Shown piece by piece: positions 33,262 through 45,519 of a stretch of 64,000 nucleotides of DNA (within the stretch, counting starts at the first letter, position 1; each line of letters starts with the position of its first letter). Source of the DNA: Acanthococcus lagerstroemiae (Eukaryota > Arthropoda > Insecta > Hemiptera > Eriococcidae). The notes beneath the pieces were generated by a model, which was not told where the DNA came from, searched no databases, and saw only the letters and a program-made list of their open reading frames with translations. The stretch is from assembly GCA_031841125.1 (NCBI GenBank), contig CM063110.1, positions 36,471,214 to 36,535,213 of the forward strand, read 5' to 3'. The position numbers were made by a program, and so were the translations under genes.

Positions 33262-34225
33262 TTGATGATAGGTTATCAGTCTTACGACCAGTTTGATGCA
33301 GCTCTCTATTTCTCCCTATCCTGTGCGAGTTCTTTCATTTCGTAAAACACTTACATTTGACATCCTTGATTATCTGTTGAACATACTAGAATTTTTCCCA
33401 ACCTCTATCCAATTCTTTCTTTCCATTTTTCCTTCTAGCAGCAGTGACATTATTCTTGGGTGCCTCAAGTTATGCCCTATTAGTTTATCTCTCCTTCTCT
33501 TCAGACGATTCAAAATATCCATTTTACGTCCTACTCTGTGAAGTACTTCCTCATGTTTTACCTTATCCGTCCATTTAATGCTAAGTATCCACCTATAGCA
33601 CCAGATCTCAGAAGCTTCGACCCTTCTCTTCTCTGGTTTTCCTATGGTCCAAGTTTCACATCCATATATAGGGCTACACTCCAAACATAAATTTTCAAGA
33701 ATAATTTTTTGATTTGAAAAGATTACTTTTTCGATAAAATGCTAATTTGGCTCGGGCTATTCTGCTACTAATATCCCTTTTCCTCCTTCCATCTTTTGTT
33801 ATTTTACTCCTAAATATCAAAATTTTTCCTGTCCAATATTATTTATATTTAAGCTATCATGTTCACATCAATTACATACCATTACTTCAGCTTTATTTTT
33901 ATTTATTCTCATACGATATTCTATACTCAAAATCTCCTTAATTCCATTTAAAATATTTTTCAAATCAATACTCCTTTCAGCTAATAAGACAATATCATCT
34001 GCAAACCTGAGCATCTTTACTCGCTCCCCATATATAGTGACACATGCCTCAAAGTTTTCTTTTATTTCTTTCATAGCCCGCTCTAGTATAGTATGTACAG
34101 ATTAAATAATACTGGAAATAAGGAGCACCCCTGCCTTACACCTTTATCTATATTAGCCTCACCTTTCTCTCCTTCTATTCTTAATGTGACTTTCTGTCCT
34201 TTATATAACTTTGCGTGCCGATAAA
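33262..34225 (-). pseudogene. Decayed LINE RT fragment
   Basis: Minus-strand pieces in order: VTLRIEGEKGEANIDKGVRQ then GCSLFPVLFNLYI (about 34190-34100), VKMLRFADDIVLLAERSIDL (catalytic FADD, about 34010), a long gap region, YGCETWTIGKPEKRRVEASE (about 33660), IWCYRWILSIKWTDKVKHEE (about 33600) and a GHNLRHP block. The 3' region contains 'agctgcatcaaactggtcgtaag' (minus strand), a phrase common near LINE ends. Frames are interrupted. The C-terminal 'ETWT...E..EIWCYRW.L.I.WTDK' is like the element at 30862-32195 but clearly a different copy. Confidence 0.8.
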
Positions 34226-35453
34226 TGCATGCCAAATAAAACTACTAGTTTTCGAAATATCGGAAAAGTGCTGAGTAGTGTGGTCAAACTAAGTGGCTGG
34301 AAAGGTCAAAATTTCCTTCCAGGTTTATCCACATGGTCTATAACTGGGAGTAACAAGAAAGCGGGGAAGCTTCAATATTTCAGATAAGTGAAAAATCTAA
34401 TAACTGGTCAATTTTCGGCATTTTCCTATTGCACTTAAAATTTCAGACATTGTAGTTCAAGCTCAACATTTCCAAATTGCAGGTTCTGAGATTTTTTTCA
34501 GTACAATAAACAATGCAAGGAAACTTTTTGAATTCAGGGAGGGGTTATGCTATGCAAGGCATGACTGTGAATTCTCTCAATGTACTCTATTGGATACTCT
34601 CAGTTTATCTTATATGGCCATCTAACTCTAATTTAGCTCTAAGATTCACGTTTCTCCCGCGTAGATTCGACTTCGCAGTCAAAATAAATGCGGTGAAAGA
34701 TGGATGTTTCGCGACACACTCTGTATGAGCTGAGTCTCATTCTTTTCTTTTTTAAACTAGGCCTCTCAAAGACATTGTACCTACATGTCACCTGCTTTCG
34801 AAGTCTTACTTTGTAGTTTCCTCGGTCGCTTTGATCTTCCACTCGATAAACTCTTTTGTCTCGAATAATTGTTTCTAAAACAGAAAAAAGTCATAACCTT
34901 ACGTATCTACCTTTGTTCGATCTTTCAGCTTCTTAGATTTCGCATAGTGTTATAAATTACTGACGTCAATTCGGTACTTTCACGAGTATCTGAACAATGC
35001 GGATATTTTAGACGTCAAACAAGGTTCAAAAAAACAAAAAAAACACGAAGTTTTCGGGTAGTTACGCTCTTAAGGCCTAAATTGATTTTGGTAGGCATGA
35101 AAACGGAAGAGCCTACATTTCTTTGAAGTCGATTTGGTTACGTGCACGGAGGGGGGGGGGAGAAATTGTACATAGGATTTGCAATTCCATCGTAAAAAAT
35201 CCTGGAAGTCAAATTCGGCTTTAAAAATGGTTTGTTAAAAAAATAATTATTCACTGCACAGTAAGAATAAAGTACGTACGTGTATGGAATCATCTAAAAA
35301 TAATTTTGAAAGGTCATTGGCTCTATTTTCATTTTTAGAAAAAAGTAAGCATCAGTTATCACAGATTATAGCAAAGAAATCAAAGGAATGAAAATGTGTA
35401 AAAACGTATTGTCATAGTTCCTGTGCACTCTGAATCCATTTTTGAGAATATTT
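34226..35453. other. Unassigned AT-rich DNA
   Basis: No gene motifs. A G-run lies at 35150-35160. Confidence 0.4.
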
Positions 35454-35702
35454 GGACGCTATTCAGCAAAAGGGAACCATCCAACATTTGTAAACAAAAT
35501 GAGTTACTAGTATCGCTGGGAAGAGCGTAAAAAGTAGAATTTTTCAAAATTGGGCTCCCGATTCAAAAATGTGTACTCACGTTAAAAAAAGCTTATCAGT
35601 AAACGCTATGTCATATAGTTTCTACATGGCTCCTGAACTTCGAATGACGTGTTCTTAAAAAGCGGATTCTGCTAATTGGCTCCCTTTTGCTGAATAGCGT
35701 CC
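35454..35702. mobile_element. MITE with 26 bp TIRs
   Basis: GGACGCTATTCAGCAAAAGG at 35454, continuing to 35479, pairs with its inverse at 35677-35702 with one mismatch in 26. ATTT flanks both ends, a possible 4 bp target duplication. The 249 bp interior is AT-rich and non-coding. Confidence 0.75.
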
Positions 35703-37896
35703 ATTTTACTCTCGTACTCGTCACACTAAAGGTTTCAGCAGGGACTAGGACCTAAAATTACAAATAGACACTTCAGGATGTCTGTAATAGGGTTTCTTGA
35801 GTTGGTGTTTTCTTTTTTGAAATTGTTTTGGTCCTACTACCTTCACCCCTACCCATATGAGTCTACTGGCGGCTGCGATGAAATATTTAAATGTACAAAT
35901 GTTAGTTTCAAATACGTCGGATCTACACGGTTTGGAGCTAGGTATATCCAAAATAGCTAATTTTGCTACGGAGGGGAAACAAGTTTTCACATAAGAGTTT
36001 ACTGACAAAAATAGAATTGATCATCAAAATGTTGTGATAGGTCTTTGCACGAACTTTCAGCTGTGAGATTATTATATTTCCACAAAATTTCAAATTCTCT
36101 TCTCTTAGGAAAATAGAAAAAATGAATGAGAAAATGGATCACTATGTCACCTTTTATTCTATCTTCAAGAGTGATATTAATTTGTTGTCAGTTTATTTCA
36201 CAAATTTTGTTCAACTGAACCATTTTTAAAACAAAATTTGATTTGTACGATTCTCTGTTGTCACATTGCAGATTTTCTTATAGGAAATCCTATCATTCTA
36301 CGTTGAACTCTTGGTACGTGACCCCGAAATAGCCTTCTATTTCGAAAGAATTTTTGATGACGCGTTTTCACCACTATTAGTATGAATCTCTTGCTTTGAA
36401 GGAATAACTTTAAAAAAAAAGCCTTTCTTCGGACCACCTTACTGAACGCCTATATTTAACTAGCTATGACAGAGTACCATACACTCACTGAACATCTTAC
36501 AAACCGGTGCTGAAAAATGTTAGTATCATTTCAACGATCAACGTCACGTAGGCTAAACGCATCTTTCAACCTCGATTTCGTTTCGACTCAAAAAGTGCGG
36601 TGTACGTCGTGCTTGAGGAAGGAAAGAGAATCCGAGTGCGAAATTATGTAAGCGTACATTTTTTTCCTCTTGAATTCGCAAAGAGACGCTGGCTCTGTTG
36701 CAAAAAAGAGGGAAAGCAAAAACAAGAGCAAAATAAAACGTTGCGTACGAGTATGACTCGAAATTAAAAAATAAGTTGGTTAAACGCTCGATAATTAAAC
36801 TGCTTAAATGAAGTGGAACAAAAAAGAGGGTACCTTAACTTAGCATACCGCTGCTTCGCATCGCTGAGCTGAATAATTCACGTCGCACTCGGTCCGCGAA
36901 TGTCCAAAAAGCCTCTAACAGGCGTTAATTTTTAATTCGTAAAAGCGAGAGATACACGCAGATGCGCGGCTTGAACTTTTTTTTTTTTGATTTTGTAGTT
37001 TGCGTTTACGGTGTACCGTGCCCGGAAGTTTTCCAGTTTGAAGTGTAGCAGAGAGAGTGCTCGTCGAGCAGGCGATTATAAAATTTTAATTTAAAATTTA
37101 GTTAGAATATAATAAAATATATAAATTAAAAATTTTTAAAATTAAATTTTTAAAAAGAAATATTTGTTATTATTGAGAAATAATTTAAAGCCGCGAAATT
37201 GGTGGCGAAAAATGAAAAAAAATGACACGATGTATTATCTAATACCTCTATTCAATATTAATTGGAGAACACCTAGTTGTACCGGATGCAACTCCAAAAT
37301 ATGAATTATGATCACGTGGGCTGTAGTCAAGCAAATTCAATAGCGGTGAGGAATACAGACAAAAAATCTCAAACGCGTTAATTTGCTAGTTAATTTCCTG
37401 ACATTGTCGATTTGCCAACTAATTGATTATGCGCGGGGGAGGTCTCTTTCAAAATTCGGATTCTGTTGGTCATATGACCCCATTGTGGTATCAAAAGTCA
37501 AAAGGGTCGCAAAAGATTTGATTCTGGAGATTAGGGTGGTTCACGTTTCGATGTAAAATGAACCAATTATCAACATGAATTGAAAAAAATTGACGATGTT
37601 AAACATTGAATCATTTGCACGGTTGCACTGGACACCAGTTATACTGGAAATCGTCGGTTGGTATCTGACACTTTTTTGAGAAAGTGACTTATTTACAGCG
37701 CAGTAATCGCAGATTTAAAATAAATTAACCAATGCTAAGTTTCGATGATAAAAGAAGAGCCATTACTATCACGCATTTCAATTGTTGTCAATAATTGCTT
37801 GTTCGGCATTGCCCTATATGTGGTATGTACCCGGAATCAGCCGAATGCAGTCTGCATGCGTACTTTTATTATTACAACGTTTCACAATATCAAAAT
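35703..37896. other. Unassigned DNA with an extreme AT tract (37079-37165)
   Basis: No gene motif. The 87 bp stretch at 37079-37165 is almost pure A/T ('ttttaatttaaaatttag...'). Confidence 0.4.
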
Positions 37897-37904
37897 GAAA
37901 TTAC

Positions 37905-38409
37905 CAGGGATTCAAAGGTTGAGCCATTAACGGCTCAATTTTAAGTTTAAGCTGTTGTTTCAGCGATTTTAGGTCAGCCATTAAGTCAGTGATTCGTTTG
38001 GCTATTTTTTTACTACTTAAGCCAATAGCTAATCATTGCTGATAATCTATTAGCTTTAAAAAAAAAAAAACTATTACAGTACTTCTTGCCAAAATGAAAG
38101 ATCAGGAGAACTGAGTTATAATAATATTCAGTTAAACATAAACAATTTTTTTTTGAAGAATAAGGAAGTATGATTAAAATTAAGTGAAATGAATAAATTA
38201 TACCATAATATGTAACACAAAATTAAGCCGATGGGATTGACTTGAGTAGTCGTTCAAACGGAAAAAGTAACACGAAATTAAGCCAATGGGATTGACTTAC
38301 GTAATCGTTCAAATGGAAAGAATCATTGGCTTAAGTCAGCTTAAGAAACTCGACTGAATAAAAAGTGTAAGCACTTTTTAAGCCGAAAACGATTGACTTT
38401 GAATCCCTG
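37905..38409. mobile_element. hAT-type nonautonomous element, 505 bp
   Basis: Termini CAGGGATTCAAAG and its inverted copy are flanked by an exact 8 bp duplication GAAATTAC (37897-37904 and 38410-38417). Internally there is a 55 bp direct repeat in two copies (38212-38266 and 38267-38321) plus more dispersed 'gattgactt' and 'agccaatg/taagccaat' words in both orientations, likely subterminal binding repeats. No coding capacity. Confidence 0.92.
38212..38321. repeat. 2 x 55 bp tandem repeat inside the hAT element
   Basis: Units start gtaacacaaaattaagccg and gtaacacgaaattaagccaa and share 'atgggattgactt' and 'cgttcaaa.ggaaa'; about seven differences. Confidence 0.85.
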
Positions 38410-38417
38410 GAAATTAC

Positions 38418-39253
38418 TACACTCGGTTTCAATGAATATTAGTGCGCCTATGAGCCGGTATAAGTCTGCCCCACCATTCTCTATCGGTCTCTATTCCTTG
38501 CTCCCCTTATCCAAAAAGCCTCCCCCCTGTATTTTTCAGTTCGTCATACCACCTTTTCAAGGGTCTCTTTCGGGTTCTCCTTCCCTCCCTAGGATACTAG
38601 TCCAATACCTTTTCTCCTCACCTTACTGCACCTTCTCTGGCAACATGTCCTGAATAATCAAACTTTAATTTTTTTTAAATACTAGGGGGCTTCTCCCCCT
38701 GGCCGCCTCGGGGCCCAACCCCCCGCCGTCACTCGCTTCACTCATGCCGGCCTTGCTCGGCGCTTTGCGCCTCGTCCGACCATACAGTCCTCAGTGTTTG
38801 GTCTGAAACTTTTGTTCCTGAGTTGAGGTTTGTTTTGTGCTTCTTTTGCTCCCCCTCTATCAGCGGTCCTCAATCTTCCACCATGAACCCCCTTCCATTC
38901 TTTCTACATCACGAGCCTCCTTCTCCACCACGACCCCCTCATTCACCACGGTCGCTCTCCGCCTCCACGGTCACACTTCAACAGTCGCAGCCCTCCTTAG
39001 ACACAAACTCCTCCCCCACAATGGCCATAATCTCTTACCAGAGGCTCCAATGCCCACCCCATGGTCTTTTACTTCCGCAGTATCCCCCCTGCGAACCCTT
39101 TCCTACTGCACAACTGGGTAGACCCTCTCCCTTGGACTTTCTCCTCACCTCTACAATCATCAGCTACCACAACCAACCTCCACCATCTGGGCCTTAATCT
39201 CTGCACATTACCCTCTCCCTCTCACCACGACCTCCGTCCACAGCAATACAAGA
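38418..39253. other. C-rich, low-complexity DNA with a GC islet (38688-38790)
   Basis: The plus strand is pyrimidine-rich from 38460 to 39250. The islet (ggccgcctcggggcccaacc, ctcggcgctttgcgcctcgtcc) is much more GC-rich than the rest and looks like an inserted repeat, but I cannot name it. Plus-strand frames of 95-124 codons here are Pro/Ser/His-rich translations of the C-rich tract, not supported as genes. Confidence 0.4.
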
Positions 39254-39448
39254 TACTGCTCTAATTTCCTCCATACCCAGCTTGATTTTTGATGCTATTC
39301 TTTGATTTGTAATCAACACTAATTTGCTAGTATTAATTTTCAAACCAACTTTCAACCCTTCCTGTTCCAGTTCTTTGGCCATCGTTTGGAGGTCCTCTCC
39401 GTCCCGTGCTATCAAGGCAACATCGTCCGCAAACTGTAAGTTATTCAA
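39254..39448 (-). pseudogene. Short LINE RT palm fragment
   Basis: The minus strand reads NNLQFADDVALIARDGEDLQ then TMAKELEQEGLKVGLKINTS, the RT catalytic box and following helix of a LINE. About 60 codons remain; both sides end abruptly, the 3' side in the C-rich tract. Confidence 0.8.
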
Positions 39449-40131
39449 CCACGCTTTCCCAATTCAAATAATAAAACTTCGCAGCTCTGTCAGAGTATCG
39501 GCCTTTTACTGTTCAGATTTTTTGTTTGCATGTTTCTCATTATAGAGCAAAGTGAGAATTTAGTCTTATTTTTCCGTGACCAACGTGAGTTTACTTTTTT
39601 GATATGATAAGGAAGTTAAACAACTGTTGCATTACATTATTTATTAACAAAATCTGGACAAAATCATGTTTGACTTGTGCCCTGCTAATTCTAAATGAGG
39701 CCTCGAATTTTCTGTAGCATCAATAGCCTCTCTATAAACGACTTTTAAAGCGGTCAAAAAGGCCGTTATTGGGTATTTTTCAGGTCTGTTTGCCTGTTAG
39801 GCTTGTGAACCTATTTCTCGCGTAAATTTCCAAATCGACCTTCGAGATAACCAAGTGGGCCTTTTACGTATGAAAATGGCTCGAAAATGCTCAGAAAGAC
39901 TCGGGTTTCTGGACCAAATTTTTGCGCAAAATCTAAATCTTACTTTGAAGATTTGATGCGAGTTATTTTTGTTTCGGAGTAATGTTCAAGACCTCAAAGG
40001 TTAAAATTTACACTTTGTTTATTCGGAAACAAATTGATTGCTCTTTGACCAATTCTTACGTCACGTGGAATTGAAAGCTAATCTTAAAATTTTCCGATGA
40101 ACCTTTTTTTTGTCTCAAAATGGCTTTAAAG
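39449..40131. other. Unassigned AT-rich DNA
   Basis: No feature recognised. Confidence 0.4.
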
Positions 40132-40385
40132 CAGGGACGGAAGCAGAGCAAAAACATGGGAGGGGACTGAAGCCCCAGCGCCTAGAATAACTTTATACAA
40201 ATCTAACAATCATAGCCCTCGCCCCTCCCCCCAAAAAAACCCATAAAAATAGATTTTTTTCTCGATAATACTTCCTTTGTAAGAAAAAAAAAAGGAAAAA
40301 AGTCTTACTGTATTAAGATCAATTTTAAAATAAAATCTAGGGGAGCTAATTTAGAAACCGGGTGTGGGGCTTAGTTGCGCCCCTG
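40132..40385. mobile_element. Probable hAT-type MITE (254 bp)
   Basis: Begins CAGGGACGGAAGC and ends GTTGCGCCCCTG, imperfect inverted ends of the CAGGGGCGCAAC type seen in family A. Flanks CTTTAAAG and TTTAAAAG are similar but not identical, so the 8 bp duplication is only approximate. The interior is G/C-run and A-run rich, non-coding. Confidence 0.55.
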
Positions 40386-41339
40386 TTTAAAAGTGCTGAA
40401 AAGCTAAAAATGAGATGAAAAAAGACATCAAAATTTCGAGGTCAAATTTGTTGCATCTAGCGCAAGCAACTGGTCCAGGTACACCGTTGTCAAATTGTAT
40501 GAAGTGTCTCAGTCAAATCCAGGCTCTCCTACCAAGATTCCTGGTGTTATTTTATTTATTTTTTTTAGGTTTTTGTTGCAAAATCAAAATTCTTAACTCG
40601 CATTAGTTATTTTTTTCTTTCTTTGTTTGTTTTCTGATCTATTGAATAGGTAACGGGTGTTGGACGTCAAATTGGTTCTTTTAATACTCGGTAGCAGTTA
40701 CGTTATGATCTGTTGAAAGAATCAGCTTACGAGATATACCTAAGTTATTTTATTTCGAATTGATACACTTCAAAACTTTTTTTCAGGGGTTTCCGAAGTT
40801 TAGAAAACGAACAAAACTGCTTTGTCATGTTATTTCCGCTTTTCGTTGGTCTTGTTTTGAATTTCGCTGTAACAGTTTATGATGACTAAAAACAGGAAGA
40901 AAGTTACGGAAGGTGGTTTCATTTTTCTTACTTTGATCGAAACTTCGGGCTACTGAATCGTTAGCCGCTCGTGTAACTTTTCATACAATGGTTTCAGGAC
41001 AGCTGTATACTAAAACAACGAATAAGAGCTGTAAGAAACTATAAAAACATGTCGTTGTGTAACTCGAAATGAAGATTGTTAGGGATATTCGAAATGATGA
41101 AAAATCAGATATATATAGTACATGTACTATTTCAGTGACGGTGACGTGCCTGCTGGGGAGAGGAAGGGACAGGAAATCCCCACCCCTAAAAAATATTTGC
41201 TTTACATGCAAGTCACCTATATGTATTATCAAGAACATTCACAAGGGTACTATGACCGGAAAAGTGTTTATCAAATTTCGACAAAACCAGATCAAATACT
41301 TCGAAATAGATTTTCTTTAAATTAACATAAAATTTGTAA
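40386..41339. other. Unassigned AT-rich DNA
   Basis: No feature recognised. Confidence 0.4.
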
Positions 41340-42240
41340 GTATCTGAACCTTGAAATGTCTATCACTAATCTGATCAGGTGATTCCGTATTTTTAGCTGT
41401 GGCAAGATCTTGAACAACTTGTCATGTTCTACATGGTCGTAGGTTTTCTTATAGTCCATGAAACACATGTGGGTCTTCAGGTTGAATTCTCCTCTCTTTT
41501 CAATCAGTAACTTGACTGTAAATATTGCATCGATACAGACTCTTCCTTTCCTAAACCTATTCTAGTGTTCCGAAAGGTAAGACTTTACAATCTCGTTCAG
41601 CTTCTCTGTTATAATTTTGGACAACATGTTCTACGTCATCTATCGAGAAGGCTGATACCTCTATTTGTTAAAATCTTCTGTCCCTCTTTTTGAATATCTG
41701 AATGGCCAGAGCTTTTCGCCATTTATGAGGTATGTTACCGGTTTATATTTCTATTGTGAAAAAATTCACTATTGCGTCTTGAAATCTAAACTGAAATATT
41801 TTATTAGCTCAACGTTCAGATTATTTTTTACCTGTGCCTTGCCATTATTTGTTCTAGCTAGAGCGTTTTCCAGGTTGCTTATGGTCACCTTGATGTTTTC
41901 TTCATTCGCGGAGGCGTAATTTCTCTCTGCGTAGTTCGAATCTGTCCATAGCTTCATATCATAATCCGCTGCTTTTTTGTGTCTCCTTCAGTTACAAGAG
42001 CGTTTTCTTTTATCTCATCATTGAAGTGCTTCATGATTCTGTGGGATTTGGTTTTACTTTGAACACTTTTTTCTTCAAGTACTCGGCGAATTTATTTCAG
42101 CTTTCTCTTTTCCGATTTCTGGACAGTCTTTTCACAATTCCTGCTTCCTGGCGATACCGTGCTTTCTCCTCCAGCAGTCTTTTTTTGTCTAAATATAGGT
42201 ACTTCTGATAAGCTTCTCTTTTTTTCTTCAACTTTTTTTT
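41340..42240 (-). pseudogene. Decayed LINE, pre-RT linker and RT fingers
   Basis: Minus-strand fragments in order: KKRLLEEKARYRQEAGIVKR then LSRNRKRE and NKFAEYLKKKVFKV (42200-42040, a linker common before LINE RTs); TDSNYAERNYASANEENIKV, ALARTNNGKAQVKNNLNVEL IKY (41957-41790); then shifted remnants of a GWRKALAIQIFKK-type segment (about 41710) and an RGEFNL-KTHMCFMDYKK segment (about 41490-41450), the RT box with Asp. Multiple stops. The RT palm and C terminus are missing. Confidence 0.7.
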
Positions 42241-42487
42241 TTTTTTTTTTTTTTTAGTTTCTTGGGTAGTTCACAGTCCATTTAATTTCAGTTAAAAATC
42301 TGTATTTGAGCGTTTTGAAGGTTGACAGTGATTTAATCGCTAACCAAAGTGGTTAGAAAATCTTAGTAAAATCTGACCCATTTTAAACAGACATTAACAT
42401 TTTTCATGATACCGTATAATATCTGTGGAAAACCAGAACCGATTTTTTTCTATTTCATATAGTTAATGTGATGAAGTCGATTTCGGG

Positions 42488-42647
42488 CAGGGGTGTAGCC
42501 ACGGGGGGGTGTCTGAACCCCCTCTCCTTGGCATCAGCCGAAAATGTGAAAAAATTAAAATTTACGTTGGTAATAGAAAGTATTACACCTGTAATATAAA
42601 AGTGAAACGACCCCTCCCCCCTCATACCAAGTCTGACTACGCCACTG
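42488..42647. mobile_element. hAT-type MITE (160 bp)
   Basis: Ends CAGGGGTGTAGCCA and (inverted) CAGTGGCGTAGTCAG are flanked by an exact 8 bp duplication ATTTCGGG (42480-42487 and 42648-42655). Non-coding. Confidence 0.9.
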
Positions 42648-42655
42648 ATTTCGGG

Positions 42656-43489
42656 ACACTTGGCAACTTTGCATGCACAGATCAGGCGGCAATTATCTGA
42701 GTTGTTGGTTTTCCCCCATTTTTTCTGAGTGGGAGGCAAACACTAACGGTACTGCTTTGAATTGGGAAGAAACTATCATAATTTAGATAAGTAGCTCAAA
42801 AGTGATTTTATAACCTTTATGTCTAGTCTCTAGGTATTCTTCGCTGTATCATTCTTTAACAGGCCCGGAGCCAGGATTCTTTAGAAGGGGGTGTTCACTG
42901 GGGCTTGCGAAGGATACTCAACTTAGGTATTTTTTTTTCTAACAATGGTGTGGGGGGGGGGTGAGAGAGAGAGGGAGGGTAGTAAAATTCGTTTGAATGA
43001 AACTTTTTTTTGGAGTTCTTAGATTTCTAAATTTATTGAAGCATTGTGCTCTGGCATCCATCCTTCTTTGAAAGTGTGTGCTACTGACTTAAATATATAT
43101 ATATGCACGTATCTGTAGAAAATTGGCCTCTGAATCTATTTTATTTTGTTTGTTCAAACTCGGATTCAAGATCAAGAAACAAACAATTTTTCAATACAAG
43201 ATGAAATACCTACTATTCTTTCCAATTTTTTATTTTTCCTCAAAATTTTTCTTCAAGTTTTTTATTATTATTTTTTATTGTGCAGAAGAGGTGTTCTCTA
43301 AAGGATTTTTCTGGAAGTACTCATGAGAGCGGGTTCAATGCACCGCAAGCTTATATCATCCAGTTGAGGTCAAATTTTGAAGAGATTTTCACTAATGGAA
43401 GAATAACCTGCCCAGTACCATACAAAATTCATAAGTTCGAAGATCAAGCGAGCCAATTTTTGTTTGAGTTGTTCGCACTCTCATCCTTG
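42656..43489. other. Unassigned DNA, possible MITE remnant
   Basis: 'aggcccggagccaggattcttt' near 42862 and the G-run at about 42953-42961 look like one end of another hAT-like MITE, but I cannot find its partner end or a target duplication. Nothing else recognised. Confidence 0.3.
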
Positions 43490-43765
43490 ACTCTGGTTGG
43501 CCGAGTGGATAGCGCGTTGATCTCGGAATCCGGAGGTTCCGGGTTCGAGCACACGTAGCAACTCGTCAGATTTCGACCTCGGCCGGTTTTCCAACCAAAA
43601 TGGAAGAGGGCTAAGACAGCCCCAACAGCGTCCCCGACGTCTCTGAAGTAATGCTCGAAAGGGCAGATTCCAGGGCTCGGGTTGAGAGCAAATAAGAAAA
43701 AGATTCTCATTGACTGAAACTGTCCCAAGCCTGGAGCCGCTTATTATATTACCGCGGTGACCCTT
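43490..43765 (+). mobile_element. tRNA-derived SINE
   Basis: A tRNA-like head has an A box TGGCCGAGTGG (43498-43508) and a B box GGGTTCGAGC (43541-43550), the 33 bp spacing of an internal RNA polymerase III promoter. The anticodon stem does not pair, so it is not a working tRNA gene. A non-tRNA body of about 200 bp follows with 'atgctcgaaagggcagattccagggctcggg' (43651-43681), which resembles the core of the ~110 bp retroposons. The end is not well defined and no target duplication was found. Confidence 0.7.
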
Positions 43766-45331
43766 CATTTTTCAACGTATATTTTTGTACAAATCGTTCT
43801 GCCTGGCTATTTTCTGCGTAGCAACATTCGAGCGTCTAACAAACGTCTTTGTCTCCTGCATTCCTCTACTTCCGGTACGTCATCTTTTCAAAACCACGTC
43901 CCTGTTCTTCTTACTTACATGACTTACTCTCCTTTTTTTCTTCCTCGATCGGCCAAGTAAGATATCCATTAGCACTCTCAAGTTCTAGTTTTGCTATTGA
44001 TCGTTCAATACACGCGCTTCTTACACCTTCTTTTTTTATTTATTTCAAATATGCCTTCGCTGCGATCCAGACCTAGCACTCTCGAAAAGCTGGCATTACC
44101 TGGAAGGGGGCGTACTATGCCACAACTATTTGTATTTAACTATACTTTCTGCAGTCGAAGTTTTGTTTTTTTTAGTCGTTCGTGTCCTCGTCTTAATCCA
44201 ATTCATCCTCCCGCGGCATCAGTCGGATATTATAATAGCTCCGTTTGAACGCGACAACTTTCTACGCCGAAATATAAATGAATACGAAATCAGCGGCATG
44301 GTGGTTTAATTATCGCTGGAAGCTAGTGCTATACCTATACCTACTGTTTATATACGACTCCGGCCAGAGCGAGCAGCACGGTTTCTGGAATTTGCGAGCC
44401 TCGAAATGAAATGTCAGTTCAAATATACGAAGTTTGCTTTCGAGAATATAAGTGTATATATAAAATCATGGGAAATTTATCTGGAAACCCTTCCGCAACG
44501 ACGTTCGTATTAACTTTTCCTCGCTGTATCTGTTGAATAATTCAGTAATTGTATATGGCTATAACCGTTTTCTCGTTCTCGATTATATTGATCCAGGGGT
44601 TAGATAGCCTAGAGGTATCTACAAGCTTCGAACTGCTCGGGATTTCAAAGTTGATCCCCTCCGTTGAAACCGCTGGGTATTCTCTCCGATGAGATACTTA
44701 AAAAAAAAAAGTTTTATTTATAAATAACTTTTTGATAGGCTCATGCTTCATCATTTTGAACAATTTTGTCCCTCATCGTGTGTGTGATGGAAAAACATGA
44801 AAGCGTACAGCGATAGAAGAGTTTGTCAAGAATTTGGCCGATCTCTTCATTCAGGCGGCACTAACGTTTTATAATGATTTTCAATGTAGAATATTTTAAC
44901 GATGTAGACTGGTGTACTTGGTACAAAAGTCGCGCATGTCGAAAATATTCTCATCGGTATTGAACTGATGGTTAAAATATCTTCGGTATAAACTGAGTGG
45001 TTGAGAGATGATCAAACAAAGCTGGGCTCAGTAAAATCAGCCGACGTTGGCTAGTGGGTCTTTGATTTTTAAAGGGCTATTTGTACCGCCTTCTTTATAT
45101 GCTGAATGAGTGTGTACGTGGGGAGACCTTCTGTACCTAAGACACCAAACTTATTTTGTTCGTACTTTTTTCGTTCCTAAAATTCGCATACTTAATTCTT
45201 TCGTGTCGTAACTTCTAACCTCGTGGCCAGCTTTCATCATGATTAGAATCCTGGTCTTAGGCTCCAAGAGAAAGGTGTACCGATTGAGTCATCCGGTTAC
45301 TGTGCACAACGAACCTTACACCCAAACCTAG
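43766..45331. other. Unassigned DNA, partly pyrimidine-rich
   Basis: 43770-44240 is T/C-rich on the plus strand with Ser/Phe/Leu-rich spurious frames. No gene recognised through 45331. Confidence 0.4.
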
Positions 45332-45441
45332 TGGTGTGGTGAGACGTATGGCGATGCACGCATGCCAAAATGGCCCCTGAGACACCGCACCCCCGGCACT
45401 GGAAACTACCCTTTCGGGCATCGCATTGGTACCAAGGGGAA
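45332..45441 (-). repeat. Shared ~110 bp module at the LINE 3' end
   Basis: On the minus strand: 'accaatgcgatgcccgaaag' core, 'gtgcggtgtctcaggggcca', end 'catcgccatacgtctcacca'. Colinear with the free-standing copies at 31.6 and 50.8 kb. Just upstream (45450-45511) the minus strand has a tRNA-like stretch with 'ggctcggacccgg' resembling a B box. Whether this is the LINE 3' UTR or a SINE that landed there is unresolved. Confidence 0.7.
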
Positions 45442-45519
45442 CGCTTTGAGGCCGGGTCCGAGCCCCCATCTCTCCTGACCGGAATAGTGCGCGCGTTCTA
45501 CCAGGGCCTCCATGAGGTT

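Noticed and set aside
38823..39197. Pro/Ser/His-rich 124-codon plus-strand protein
   Set aside because: Translation of a C-rich low-complexity tract; an overlapping frame is equally open.
42860..43000. Another hAT MITE starting near aggcccggagcc
   Set aside because: Only one end is recognisable; no partner end or 8 bp duplication found.
43490..43562. Functional tRNA gene
   Set aside because: A and B boxes are present but the anticodon stem does not pair and a long non-tRNA body follows; better read as a SINE head.
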